A stretch of 64,000 nt of DNA from JBALVT01 sp036960305 (GTDB lineage: Bacteria > Pseudomonadota > Gammaproteobacteria > Pseudomonadales > Halieaceae): contig JBALWA010000013.1 of assembly GCA_036960305.1 (NCBI GenBank), positions 1 through 64,000 on the forward strand, written 5' to 3'. Shown here in pieces: positions 43,950 through 53,051 of this stretch (positions are counted from its first letter, which is position 1; every line of letters begins with the position of its first letter). A program made the translations under genes and the position numbers. Below the pieces are notes generated by a model that saw nothing but the letters and a program-made list of their open reading frames with translations, did no database searches and was not told the DNA's origin.

Positions 43950-46367
43950 ATGACTACACCCCAACTCACCCGATCATTCATCGCGGTGGCGATTGCCGGC
44001 ACCATTGCCGCCTCGCCCGTTGTCCTGGCACAAACCAGCAGCCTGCTTGAAGAAGTCATTGTTACGGCGCAAAAGCGCGAGCAAAACGCTCAGGATGTGG
44101 GTATCGCCATCACCGCTTACACCGGTGATCAGCTGGATCAGCTGGGCTTTACCAAGAGCTCTGATATCGCCAGGTTTACCCCCGGCGTGAGTGTGGGCGG
44201 GAACCTGGCCGGCCAGAACCTGCAGTTTACGATCCGCGGGGTCGCGCAGAACGACTTTAACGACCAGACCGAGTCTCCGGTGGCGGTTTACATCGATGAC
44301 ACCTATGTGGCCATGGCCCAGGGCCAGCGATTTGCCATGTACGACCTGGACCGGGTGGAAGTGTTAAAGGGACCCCAGGGCACACTGTTTGGCCGCAACG
44401 CGACCGGCGGTCTAGCACATTTCGTGTCACGACGGCCCACCAACGAACTGGACGGCTATATACAGGCGGGATACGGTGACTACGACCGCTTCAAGCTCGA
44501 GGGTGCCATCGGTGGCCCAATATCCGATACAATATCCGGCCGCTTGTCTGGCTACTACCACGAGCAAGATGGTTATCTGGAAAACTCCTACGATCCCAGC
44601 AATCCCCAGTCCTTCAATCCCTCGGCAATCGCCTTAAGCGAAGGCACGGGCGACGACTTCGGAGGCGAGGAGAATAGTGCGGTGCGCGGCCAGTTGTTGT
44701 TTGACCTCAGTGACAGCGCCACGCTGTGGTTATCCGCCAACTGGGCAGATTCCGAGCTGGCGACCTCGCCCTACCAGAGTGAGCCCACAGTTGCGGTAAT
44801 GGATGACCAGGGCCGCCAGCGGGGGGCGATCCATACGCCTTCTGACTTTGTTTATTCGTTCCTCGACTTCGAAACCGGTGAGGGTTTTAACGACCCCAAC
44901 CTGGGCGGCTTTGGTCGTCCCGTACCGGGCGGAGATTCCACCGGCTATATCGACAAGGACGGTAACGGCCTCGATTATACTGAGGGCGATTTTTCCTTCG
45001 ATGATTTGAACACCATGGAGACCGTGGGACTTACGGCCACCTTCGACTGGGAAATCGGCGAGATGGATTTCATCTCTATCACCGATTACAAGGATTTTGA
45101 AAAGTTTATGGGCATGGATGTCGACTCCGCCCCCATGAACCAGCTGTCCGTCTGGTTTGATGCGAATGTAGACCAGGTCAGCCAGGAATTCCGGCTCAGT
45201 GGCAATACCAATAAAATGCGCTGGGTGACGGGTTTTTATTATCTGAATGTGGATTACGAGAACAACATCGGCTTCAAGGCCCTGGATAATGCGCCCGAGT
45301 TGCTGCCACCGGGCACATTACCGGCGGATTACCCGGCCTATGTTGAGCAGGAGACGGAAAACCTCTCCCTGTTCGGCCAGATCGATTTCGACCTGACCGA
45401 TCGGCTTACCCTGACTACGGGCCTGCGGGTGATGCAGGAGAAAAAGGATTACCTCTACGACCTGCAAGTACGCGGCCTGACCAGCGCCAAGGATTTTGCC
45501 AATGGACCGCTGTTCGGTACTTTTTCAGACGTGGTCGGCTTGCCGGTTTCCACCCAGTTTGAAGACGATACCAGCGACACTTTGTGGGCAGGAAAGATCC
45601 AGCTGGACTACAAACTTTCTGATGACGTACTGCTCTACGCCGGTGTTAGTCGCGGGGTGAAAGCCGGTGGTTTCAACTCCCCCATCGATTTTGGTGGCGC
45701 ACAGCTCACTCCGGGTGGCTACCGCTACGACTACGACGAAGAGGTTTTACTGTCCTATGAAGTTGGCTTCAAGTCGACCTTGATGGACGGCAAGATGCGC
45801 CTCAACGGTTCCCTGTACTACTACGATTACCAGGATTACCAGGGCTTCGTATTCGCCGGTGTTTCCGGCAGCGTGGTCAATTATGACAGCACCGTGGTGG
45901 GGGGTGAATTAGAGTGGATCATGTCACCCACCGCTGGCCTGGACATCATTCTAACCGGCGCCGTAATCGACGCAAACGTCGAGGACGTAGAAGTGGCGCC
46001 AGGTGTCTTTGACGATGCCGAGCCAAGCTACGTACCCCCCGTGCAGTTGAGCGCCCTGGTCCGTTACGCGTGGCAGCTGGGCAGTGGTGAAATGGCCGTA
46101 CAGGCGGACGCCAGCTACAGCGACAATGCGTTCTATACCCTGCGCAACTACGACTCCCACGAAATGGATGATTACACCCTGGCCAATGCCCGTATCAGTT
46201 ATTCCACGGGTGGCGACTCCAATTGGGAAATTGCCGCTTTCGTTAACAACCTCACTGACGAGGAAAACGAGGTCATGGGCTTCGATATCTCCCTGTTCTG
46301 TGGCTGTAGCGAAATCGCAGTGGGCGAACCCCGCTGGTGGGGCGTCTCGGCTCGCAAGAACTTCTGA
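43950..46367 (+). CDS. TonB-dependent outer-membrane receptor 2
   Basis: 805 residues. Signal peptide ends at VLAQ (residue 28), followed by LLEEVIVTAQKREQNAQDVG, DLDRVEVLKGPQGTLFGRN, and a barrel whose last residue is Phe (SARKNF). Close in its plug to receptor 1 (the shared SxVAVYxDxxYV segment), so the two may take up related compounds. GGAGG eight bases before the ATG. Terminated by a strong hairpin at 46391. Confidence 0.94.
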   Translation: MTTPQLTRSFIAVAIAGTIAASPVVLAQTSSLLEEVIVTAQKREQNAQDVGIAITAYTGDQLDQLGFTKSSDIARFTPGVSVGGNLAGQNLQFTIRGVAQNDFNDQTESPVAVYIDDTYVAMAQGQRFAMYDLDRVEVLKGPQGTLFGRNATGGLAHFVSRRPTNELDGYIQAGYGDYDRFKLEGAIGGPISDTISGRLSGYYHEQDGYLENSYDPSNPQSFNPSAIALSEGTGDDFGGEENSAVRGQLLFDLSDSATLWLSANWADSELATSPYQSEPTVAVMDDQGRQRGAIHTPSDFVYSFLDFETGEGFNDPNLGGFGRPVPGGDSTGYIDKDGNGLDYTEGDFSFDDLNTMETVGLTATFDWEIGEMDFISITDYKDFEKFMGMDVDSAPMNQLSVWFDANVDQVSQEFRLSGNTNKMRWVTGFYYLNVDYENNIGFKALDNAPELLPPGTLPADYPAYVEQETENLSLFGQIDFDLTDRLTLTTGLRVMQEKKDYLYDLQVRGLTSAKDFANGPLFGTFSDVVGLPVSTQFEDDTSDTLWAGKIQLDYKLSDDVLLYAGVSRGVKAGGFNSPIDFGGAQLTPGGYRYDYDEEVLLSYEVGFKSTLMDGKMRLNGSLYYYDYQDYQGFVFAGVSGSVVNYDSTVVGGELEWIMSPTAGLDIILTGAVIDANVEDVEVAPGVFDDAEPSYVPPVQLSALVRYAWQLGSGEMAVQADASYSDNAFYTLRNYDSHEMDDYTLANARISYSTGGDSNWEIAAFVNNLTDEENEVMGFDISLFCGCSEIAVGEPRWWGVSARKNF

Positions 46368-46390
46368 GCCTCTGGAACCTCTATATGAGC

Positions 46391-46423
46391 AAGCCCCGGC
46401 AGGAAACTCCCGGGGCTTTTTTT
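46391..46423 (+). terminator. Rho-independent terminator after TonB receptor 2
   Basis: AAGCCCCGG (46391-46399) pairs perfectly with CCGGGGCTT (46410-46418), loop of ten bases, followed by TTTTT. The clearest terminator of the window; it closes the plus-strand uptake block. Confidence 0.92.
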
Positions 46424-46555
46424 GTTTTCAACCAGCATGAATCATGATTCACATCAGTGAGCTGCTTGGAGGAAGGTGTATAAGCTATTGACTGACAGTG
46501 CATGACCTCTATCGCCATGCTGTACACAGAGTAATATTTGGTATATAAATTAACC

Positions 46556-46573
46556 TGTAAATTACACGTTACA
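46556..46573. promoter_or_regulatory. Palindromic motif upstream of the DMSO-reductase-type operon
   Basis: TGTAA-N8-TTACA forms an inverted repeat 54 bp before the start at 46627. It contains AAATTACACGTTA (46559-46571), which reappears exactly on the other strand at 53300-53312 before a TonB receptor gene. Probable binding site of a shared regulator. Confidence 0.5.
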
Positions 46574-46626
46574 TCTTATTATAAATAATTAGCCTGACAA
46601 GCATCCCCAATATAACGAGGGCGAAC

Positions 46627-49260
46627 ATGGCAACTCAAGATACGAAGAAAGAACCCACCGCCAACTCACTCAAGAGTGGTCGCTGGGTGGCCTCAAGCTG
46701 CAAGATGTGCCTGCACTCCTGCGGCAACATGATCCACGTGACCGATGAGGGTGTGATCAACAAGATTGAGGGCAACCCCACCAACCCCTCCAATAATGGC
46801 AAGCTGTGCCCCAAGGGCAACTCGGCCATTATGCGCCACTACGACCCGGCCCGGTTCAAGCAACCCATGCGCCGCACAAACCCCGAACGGGGTTGTGGTG
46901 TCGACCCCATGTGGGAACCCATCAGCTGGGAGGAAGCGCTGGATACTACTGCCCGGGAAATCAAGAAGTCCATGGATGAAGATCCGCGTAAGATCCTGCC
47001 CTCCATCGAGGACTTCCAGAAATTCAATATTTGGGCCTGGCCCCTCTCCTTCGGTAATTTCAATTTCTACCAGTCCGGCGGCACTATGTGCGGCGGGGCG
47101 TACCACCCCATGAACGGCTTCATCCACTCTGCGTTTGGCTGCGCCAACGACGCCAAGTACTGCAACTACTGGATTAATAATGGCACCGGCGACGGTTTCT
47201 CCTCGCACCTGCATGCGGCAGCCCAGTCCAACTGGGTGGCCAAGGCGCGCACGGAACGCAATATGCGAGTGGTATCAATTGAACCACGCCTGTCCATCGG
47301 CTCTGCCAAGGCGGAAGAGTGGGTACCCATCCGCCCCGCCACCGACCGCCACTTCGCCATGGGCATGGCGCATGTCCTCATTAAAGAGGGCTTGTGCGAC
47401 TACAAATTTCTCAAACGCGATACCAACGCGCCCTTCCTGGTTGGTGAAGACGGGTATTTTATACGCGATGAAAACCGCCAGTGCTATATGTGGGACGCCA
47501 AGAACAACTGTGCCAAGCTGTGGAACGACGAGAGCATCGGCGAGATCGCACTGGAAGGTAATTACGAGGTCAACGGCAAACCCTGTCGGACTGGCTTCCA
47601 GATCTACAAAGACATACTGGAGGAGTGCTCCCCCGAGGCGATGTCCGAGGTCACCACCGTACCGGCGGAAACTATTGCCCGCATTGCACGGGAGTTTTCC
47701 ACGGCGGCATCAATTGGCGCTACCATGAAAATGGAAGATGGCCGCACCCTGCCCCTGCGCCCAGCCGCCTACAACTATTACCGCGGTGCCCAGGGCCACA
47801 AGCACGGCGCCCAGACCAACCAGAGTTTCAAACTGGTCAACATCCTGATCGGCAACATCGACGCCCCTGGCGGCCACATGGGTGTGGTACTGGATACCAA
47901 GGAAGTGGATATCAACCACTGTGTGCCCGGCGAGAGCGGCATGCTCACACCGACGCCTCACCAGTTGGGACCAACCCCCCCCTTCGCCTATCCGCCCAAC
48001 ACCTATCACCTGATGGATTACTTCCCCCTGGGTGTGCATCCACCACACTTCAATCTGTTGGTGCACGACGACCCGACGAAATGGGGCGTGGAATTCACAC
48101 CCGATGTAATCGTTAACTGCCACTCCAACCCGGTATGGGCAATCCAGGGGCCACGCAACAAGTGGTTCGACTTCCTGCGCAGTATGCGGTTCATCGTCTG
48201 TGTAGACCTTATCCCCACCGAGATGACGGACTGGGCAGATATCATCCTGCCCTCCAGCGATGTGCTGGAAACCTGGAACTGCACCATGATCGAACCTCCT
48301 CATACCGAGGGCCAATCTTTCCGCCAGCCCGCAGTGCCGCCGTTGCACGACACCAAGAGCGAGGAAGAGATTTTCTACGAAATTTCCGAGCGCATGGGTA
48401 TTCTCGAAGCCTACAACGATGTGGTCAACAAGACACTCGGGTTCGAAGGCCATCCGGAGCTGATGCTGGAGCTGGACAAGAAGTACACGGACAAGGAAAT
48501 TGCCGAACGCAAAGGCAAGCTGTGGAACGGCGAAGATATCGACTGGTATATGGAGCGCGGCCACTCGGTTACCGAGAAACGCCTCGACAAGTGGTATCGC
48601 CCCTGGGAGGGCAGCCGACTGCACTTCTATATCGAGGATTTCCTGGTAGAGCGTGATGAACTCAAGCAAAAAATGGAGAGCGCCGACGTCCCATTCAGGG
48701 ATGAGTGGGAATGGGATGACTACCAGCCCCTGCCCACCCCGGTTCTCGACCCGGTACATGAAGAGCCACCCGAGTATGACCTGTACGCCATTACCTTCAA
48801 GGATATCCAGCTCAACTTTGGCGAGAGCCTAAGCAACCCCTGGATCAAGGACATTGTCTATCGCGATCCGGTTCACACCGGCCTGCTGCTAAACCCGAAA
48901 ACAGCGGCAGCCCAGGGCGTCGAGAAAGGCAGCATCGTGCTGGTGGAATCGCCTTATGGCCGCCTCTACGGTCGAATCAATATTACGGAGGGCATGCACC
49001 CGGAAACGATTGGCGTATCCAACGCCCTGTCGCGAATGAAATCCCAGGACAGCGGCGTACTGCCCGCCGGCGGCCACTTCAACGACATGTTGCCCTACGA
49101 CCTGCGCAACACCGATGCGGCCAGTGGCCAACCGGAAACCGTTTGTAAAATTAAGCTGACCAAACTCGACGACTGGCCCGACTTCCTCAAGGAGGGCCGC
49201 ACTGTTTACGACCAGATCGAGGAGTACGAGAACGCAAAAGGTAAAGGAGGGCAGCACTGA
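46627..49260 (+). CDS. DMSO-reductase-family molybdopterin oxidoreductase, catalytic subunit
   Basis: 877 residues. Cys25, Cys28, Cys32 and Cys61 (CKMCLHSC, LCPKG) bind the N-terminal 4Fe-4S cluster; Cys155 in GGTMCGGAYHP is a plausible Mo ligand. No twin-arginine signal, so unlike DmsA the enzyme should stay in the cytoplasm, facing inward on its membrane anchor. FdhD in the same operon suggests a sulfurated Mo centre as in formate dehydrogenases, yet motifs for Sec/Cys-His-Arg of formate dehydrogenase were not recognised. Substrate unknown. The stop and the next start share the TGATG overlap. Confidence 0.87.
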   Translation: MATQDTKKEPTANSLKSGRWVASSCKMCLHSCGNMIHVTDEGVINKIEGNPTNPSNNGKLCPKGNSAIMRHYDPARFKQPMRRTNPERGCGVDPMWEPISWEEALDTTAREIKKSMDEDPRKILPSIEDFQKFNIWAWPLSFGNFNFYQSGGTMCGGAYHPMNGFIHSAFGCANDAKYCNYWINNGTGDGFSSHLHAAAQSNWVAKARTERNMRVVSIEPRLSIGSAKAEEWVPIRPATDRHFAMGMAHVLIKEGLCDYKFLKRDTNAPFLVGEDGYFIRDENRQCYMWDAKNNCAKLWNDESIGEIALEGNYEVNGKPCRTGFQIYKDILEECSPEAMSEVTTVPAETIARIAREFSTAASIGATMKMEDGRTLPLRPAAYNYYRGAQGHKHGAQTNQSFKLVNILIGNIDAPGGHMGVVLDTKEVDINHCVPGESGMLTPTPHQLGPTPPFAYPPNTYHLMDYFPLGVHPPHFNLLVHDDPTKWGVEFTPDVIVNCHSNPVWAIQGPRNKWFDFLRSMRFIVCVDLIPTEMTDWADIILPSSDVLETWNCTMIEPPHTEGQSFRQPAVPPLHDTKSEEEIFYEISERMGILEAYNDVVNKTLGFEGHPELMLELDKKYTDKEIAERKGKLWNGEDIDWYMERGHSVTEKRLDKWYRPWEGSRLHFYIEDFLVERDELKQKMESADVPFRDEWEWDDYQPLPTPVLDPVHEEPPEYDLYAITFKDIQLNFGESLSNPWIKDIVYRDPVHTGLLLNPKTAAAQGVEKGSIVLVESPYGRLYGRINITEGMHPETIGVSNALSRMKSQDSGVLPAGGHFNDMLPYDLRNTDAASGQPETVCKIKLTKLDDWPDFLKEGRTVYDQIEEYENAKGKGGQH

Positions 49261-49874
49261 TGGCTAAGATGGGAATGGTCTTCGACCTCAAGGCCTGCAT
49301 AGGCTGTAATGCCTGTGTTATTGCCTGTAAGCAGGAAAACTCCCTGCCCGACGGCGTCTTCTTCACCAAAACCCTGAGCGAGGAATACGGTGTATTCCCG
49401 ATGGCCAACCGGGTTTACATTCCCACCATCTGTAACCACTGTGAAGATGCACCCTGCGAAAAGGTCTGCCCCAGCGGCGCGACCTATACGCGTGAGGATG
49501 GCATCGTGATGGTCGACGACGACAAGTGTATCGGCTGCTCTTCCTGTTCCGTGGCCTGCCCCTACGACCAGCGCACCCAGATGGACGCCGAGAATTTTCT
49601 CAAGGGCTTGTTTGGCACAGGTGAAATCACGCCCTTTGAAGAACAGGGCTATGGGCGATATACCCCGGGCACAGTCACCAAGTGTGATTTCTGCAGCCAG
49701 CGGGTGGATGTAGGACTGGACCCTGCTTGCGTCGTCACCTGTCCGACCAACGCACGCATCTTTGGCGACCTGGACAACCCGGACAGTGCACCCGCCAAAA
49801 TGATTCGCGAACGTCACGGCCGTCCGCCGATGCCGGAAAAAAATACCAAACCCAAAGTCTTTTACGTCAACTAA
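49260..49874 (+). CDS. Four-cluster 4Fe-4S ferredoxin subunit (DmsB/NrfC type)
   Basis: 204 residues with four cysteine groups in order: CIGCNACVIACK, CNHCEDAPCEKVCP, CIGCSSCSVACPY, and CDFCSQRV followed by CVVTCP. This is the electron-transfer subunit linking the membrane anchor to the Mo subunit. No Tat signal. Overlaps the catalytic gene by one base and precedes the anchor gene by 30 bp. Confidence 0.95.
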   Translation: MAKMGMVFDLKACIGCNACVIACKQENSLPDGVFFTKTLSEEYGVFPMANRVYIPTICNHCEDAPCEKVCPSGATYTREDGIVMVDDDKCIGCSSCSVACPYDQRTQMDAENFLKGLFGTGEITPFEEQGYGRYTPGTVTKCDFCSQRVDVGLDPACVVTCPTNARIFGDLDNPDSAPAKMIRERHGRPPMPEKNTKPKVFYVN

Positions 49875-49904
49875 CAGGCCCAGGGAACGGGAGGAGAATA
49901 AACA

Positions 49905-50801
49905 ATGGCTATAACAGATAAAGTCTTCAGCGGTGACACCCTACGAGTGGGCTATCGCTTCCAGCGCCACTGGGACAACTCCATGGCCTACGCCTTCTTT
50001 TTCGCCGAGGTGGGCGGTGGACTGTTCTTCGTCTCCCTGCTGCTGAACAGCGTAATGGGGATGGTACTGGGACTGATCATGGTTTCGACCGGCAAGCCCT
50101 ATTTTCACCTGGCCCATATGGGCGTACCGACGAAAGCCTGGCGCGCCATGCTGCGGCCGGACCGCTCCTGGATCAGCCGTGGCCTACTGGGCCTTGGAGC
50201 CATGATTGGCACCGGCGTGCTCTATGTCATTGCCCTGTCATTCGGGGATCAGCTTGGCATCGCCGCCGATTCGGGCCTTGTCTGGTTGCTGAAAGTATCC
50301 TCAGCAGTATTCTGTCTGGTGGTCATGAGCTACCAGGGTTTTGCCATGTCGCACTCCAGTGCTATTTCTATCTGGAATTCCGCTATCATGCCGATGTCCA
50401 GCCTGCTGTACTCGCTGACCATTGGCGTCGCTGTAGCGATGGTGATTGTTTCAGACGACCAGGCCAATAGCCTGGCGGGCACCCAGCTGCTATTGTTTAT
50501 GGGACTGGGCATTATGCACCTCATGTTTTTACACGGCGGCTGGCACGGCAGCCCTGGGGCAAAAACCTCTGTCGAGTTGCTGTTGCAAACCCTCTATACC
50601 AAGTGGTACTTGGGACTGGTCATAGCCATCGGCATTATCCTGCCCGCGCTGCTCTTGTGGGCAATGCCTGGCAGTAAAGTCGTGGCGATCATCGCGGCGG
50701 CTTCAACCCTGGCAGGTTTTCTTGCCTGGAGAATTTTGATTTTCAAGATCGGGGTGTACGAACCTATTATGAGCATGAACCCCTTCCACACTGCCAACTA
50801 G
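49905..50801 (+). CDS. DmsC-like membrane anchor subunit
   Basis: 298 residues with eight hydrophobic segments (for example YAFFFAEVGGGLFFVSLLL and LGLVIAIGIILPALLLWA). HLAHMGVPTKAWRAMLRPDRSWISRGL is the conserved DmsC/NrfD-type loop with a quinol-site histidine. It ties the enzyme to the menaquinone or ubiquinone pool. GGGAGGAG precedes the start. Confidence 0.88.
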   Translation: MAITDKVFSGDTLRVGYRFQRHWDNSMAYAFFFAEVGGGLFFVSLLLNSVMGMVLGLIMVSTGKPYFHLAHMGVPTKAWRAMLRPDRSWISRGLLGLGAMIGTGVLYVIALSFGDQLGIAADSGLVWLLKVSSAVFCLVVMSYQGFAMSHSSAISIWNSAIMPMSSLLYSLTIGVAVAMVIVSDDQANSLAGTQLLLFMGLGIMHLMFLHGGWHGSPGAKTSVELLLQTLYTKWYLGLVIAIGIILPALLLWAMPGSKVVAIIAAASTLAGFLAWRILIFKIGVYEPIMSMNPFHTAN

Positions 50802-50802
50802 C

Positions 50803-51699
50803 ATGCCTGTTGCACAGGCCTGTACCGTGAAGCGTGGAGTGGTAGATGTTGAGGCGCTCTATCTACCGAATGCTGAAGCTGCCTCCGAAGCGTCACAATG
50901 TCGTGTCGTAGAAGAAGATGCGCTAACGCTCGATGTCGAGGATATCGGCCACTACACCCTGATGTGGACCCCCACCGTTGCCAGTACCACGGCCCAGGGC
51001 TTCACTCTGGAAGATGGCCTGCTGGGCGAGGGAGAACAACCCGAGGGGCTGGCGCTGGCCATGGGTTTCGCCCTGTCGGAAGGTATCATCGAATGCCTGG
51101 CCGACATCAAAAGCCTGTCGGTATGCCCCGACAACCCCAAGGTGGTGCGGCTGCAACTGCACCACCCCGAAAAAGTCATGATCGCCCGCAAGAACGTCGT
51201 GATAAACAGCTCCTGTGGTATCTGTGGCGCCCGGGAAATTCTGGAAGACAATAGCCTGCAGTTGCCCCAGCTCGAGGACAGCTTACGCCTGGAGCGTACG
51301 GCGTTTGCGCCGTTAATGGAGCGAATGCGCGAGGGCCAGGAAATTTTTGACCAGACCGGCGGTTCCCACGCCGCAGCAATTTTTGATGACAGCGGTGCAG
51401 TGTTGGCAGTAGCCGAGGACCTGGGCCGCCACAATGCTCTGGACAAGGCCATCGGCATGGTATTGCTGCAGCGCGGCAACGTGAACAACTGCGGGGTTGC
51501 CTTGTCGAGTCGCCTCAGCCTGGAGATGGTCTTGAAGGCAGTGCGCACCGGGCTGCAAATAATGCTGGCCGTAAGTGCGCCGACCTCCCTGGCTATTCAG
51601 GTGGCCGACAAGTTTGGAGTCACATTGTGCGGCTTTGTACGAGAGCAGCGCGCTACAGTTTATACGCATCCGCAACGCGTACTGGGTACAAACCGTTAG
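50803..51699 (+). CDS. fdhD: FdhD, sulfurtransferase for Mo-bisMGD enzymes
   Basis: 298 residues. NSSCGICGAREIL carries the CxxC pair that passes sulfur from IscS to the Mo cofactor in E. coli FdhD; DLGRHNALDKAIG and SSRLSLEMVLKA are other family signatures. One base after the anchor stop. Overlaps the convergent trpB2 stop by four bases. Its presence predicts that the 46.6-kb enzyme needs a sulfido ligand on Mo. Confidence 0.93.
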   Translation: MPVAQACTVKRGVVDVEALYLPNAEAASEASQCRVVEEDALTLDVEDIGHYTLMWTPTVASTTAQGFTLEDGLLGEGEQPEGLALAMGFALSEGIIECLADIKSLSVCPDNPKVVRLQLHHPEKVMIARKNVVINSSCGICGAREILEDNSLQLPQLEDSLRLERTAFAPLMERMREGQEIFDQTGGSHAAAIFDDSGAVLAVAEDLGRHNALDKAIGMVLLQRGNVNNCGVALSSRLSLEMVLKAVRTGLQIMLAVSAPTSLAIQVADKFGVTLCGFVREQRATVYTHPQRVLGTNR

Positions 51700-53051
51700 G
51701 TTGTGGGCAGATCTTCCAACGCCCGGGCAACCTCTTCCATTTCATATTCGTGATCAACCAGTTTACCGGCATTGAAATCCATATAGGCCTGCATATCCAG
51801 ATGGCCATGGCCGGAAAGATTGAACAAAATCGCCTCGGACTTACCCTCGGCTTTGCATCGCAATGCCTCGTCGATGGCCGCGCGCACCGCGTGCGTTGAC
51901 TCCGGGGCGGGCACAATGCCCTCGGTCCGGGCAAACTGCATACCCGCTTCAAAACAGCGGTTCTGGGCATAGGCACGCGCTTCTATCTGGCCCAGGTTGT
52001 ACAGGTGGCTCACTGTGGGTGCCATCCCATGGTACCTCAAGCCGCCGGCGTGGATGGCCTCGGGTATGAACCCATGGCCCAGAGTATGCATCTTCATCAT
52101 TGGGGTGAGGCCCGCAACATCACCGTAATCGTAGGCATACGAGCCCTTGGTCAAGGATGGACAGGAAGCGGGTTCAACCGCGATAATACGCGTGGATTTT
52201 CCCTCGCGCAGGTTCACACCGATAAAGGGGAAACTGATTCCCGCGAAGTTACTGCCTCCTCCCGAACAGCCGATGACCACATCCGGGTACTCCCCCGCCA
52301 TCTCCATTTGTGCCATCGCCTCAGTACCGATAACAGTCTGGTGCAGCATCACATGGTTAAGCACACTTCCCAGGCCATAGTTGGTATCGTCGCGCATGCG
52401 GGCAACCTCCACCGCCTCAGAAATCGCGATGCCCAGACTGCCGGGAGAGTCGGGGTTTTGCGCCAGGACCGCTCGGCCTGATTCGGTTTCGGTACTGGGA
52501 CTGGCGATCACTTCTCCGCCATAGGTTTCAATCATGGCACGGCGATAAGGCTTCTGGTTGTAGCTGACCTTCACCATATACACTTTCACGCTGATACCCA
52601 TAGCGGCGCCGGCTAGTGACAAGGCGGTGCCCCACTGACCCGCACCGGTTTCCGTCACGATGTGCTTAATGCCGGCTTCACGGTTGTAATAGGCCTGGGC
52701 GATCGCCGTATTGAGTTTATGCGAACCGACAGGGCTGCAGCCCTCGTACTTGTAGTAAATATGGGCCGGCGTATCCAGCGCTTTTTCCAGTTGGCGCGCC
52801 CTGTGTAGCGGAGAAGGTCGCCACTGGCGATAATACTGTTGTACCTCCTCGGGAATATCGACATAACGCTCGCCGCACATTTCCTGCTGAATCAGGGCCT
52901 CAGGGAAGATAGCTGCAAGATCTTCCGCACCCGCGGGCTGCTTGGTCTGGGGGTTCAGAGGCGGCTCCATCGGTTCGGGGAAATCCGCCATGATGTTATA
53001 CCACTGGGTGGGTATCGCATCTTCGGGCAACAGGTATTTTATCTGGTCCAT
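51696..53051 (-). CDS. TrpB2-type tryptophan synthase beta-like protein
   Basis: About 451 residues. GSHKLNTA holds the PLP lysine, GAGQWGTALSLAGAAMGI and SGGGSNFAGISFPF bind the cofactor phosphate, and the long N-terminus (NIMADFPEPMEPPLNPQT) marks the TrpB2 subfamily. No trpA, trpB1 or other trp gene nearby. TrpB2 proteins use free indole or serve other PLP reactions. I set the start at 53051 (MDQIKYLLPEDA); ATGs at 53069-53072 are possible. The neighbouring FdhD gene is convergent, so no shared transcript. Confidence 0.85.
   Translation of the reverse strand: MDQIKYLLPEDAIPTQWYNIMADFPEPMEPPLNPQTKQPAGAEDLAAIFPEALIQQEMCGERYVDIPEEVQQYYRQWRPSPLHRARQLEKALDTPAHIYYKYEGCSPVGSHKLNTAIAQAYYNREAGIKHIVTETGAGQWGTALSLAGAAMGISVKVYMVKVSYNQKPYRRAMIETYGGEVIASPSTETESGRAVLAQNPDSPGSLGIAISEAVEVARMRDDTNYGLGSVLNHVMLHQTVIGTEAMAQMEMAGEYPDVVIGCSGGGSNFAGISFPFIGVNLREGKSTRIIAVEPASCPSLTKGSYAYDYGDVAGLTPMMKMHTLGHGFIPEAIHAGGLRYHGMAPTVSHLYNLGQIEARAYAQNRCFEAGMQFARTEGIVPAPESTHAVRAAIDEALRCKAEGKSEAILFNLSGHGHLDMQAYMDFNAGKLVDHEYEMEEVARALEDLPTT

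Noticed and set aside
47710..48759. 349-codon antisense frame within the Mo-reductase gene
   Set aside because: Entirely opposite a gene with clear family motifs; composition is that of a GC-biased complement and no protein family is recognisable.
46627..49260. Formate dehydrogenase alpha subunit, suggested by fdhD
   Set aside because: No selenocysteine or Cys-His active-site segment typical of formate dehydrogenase was recognised, and the anchor is DmsC-like; family-level naming is safer.
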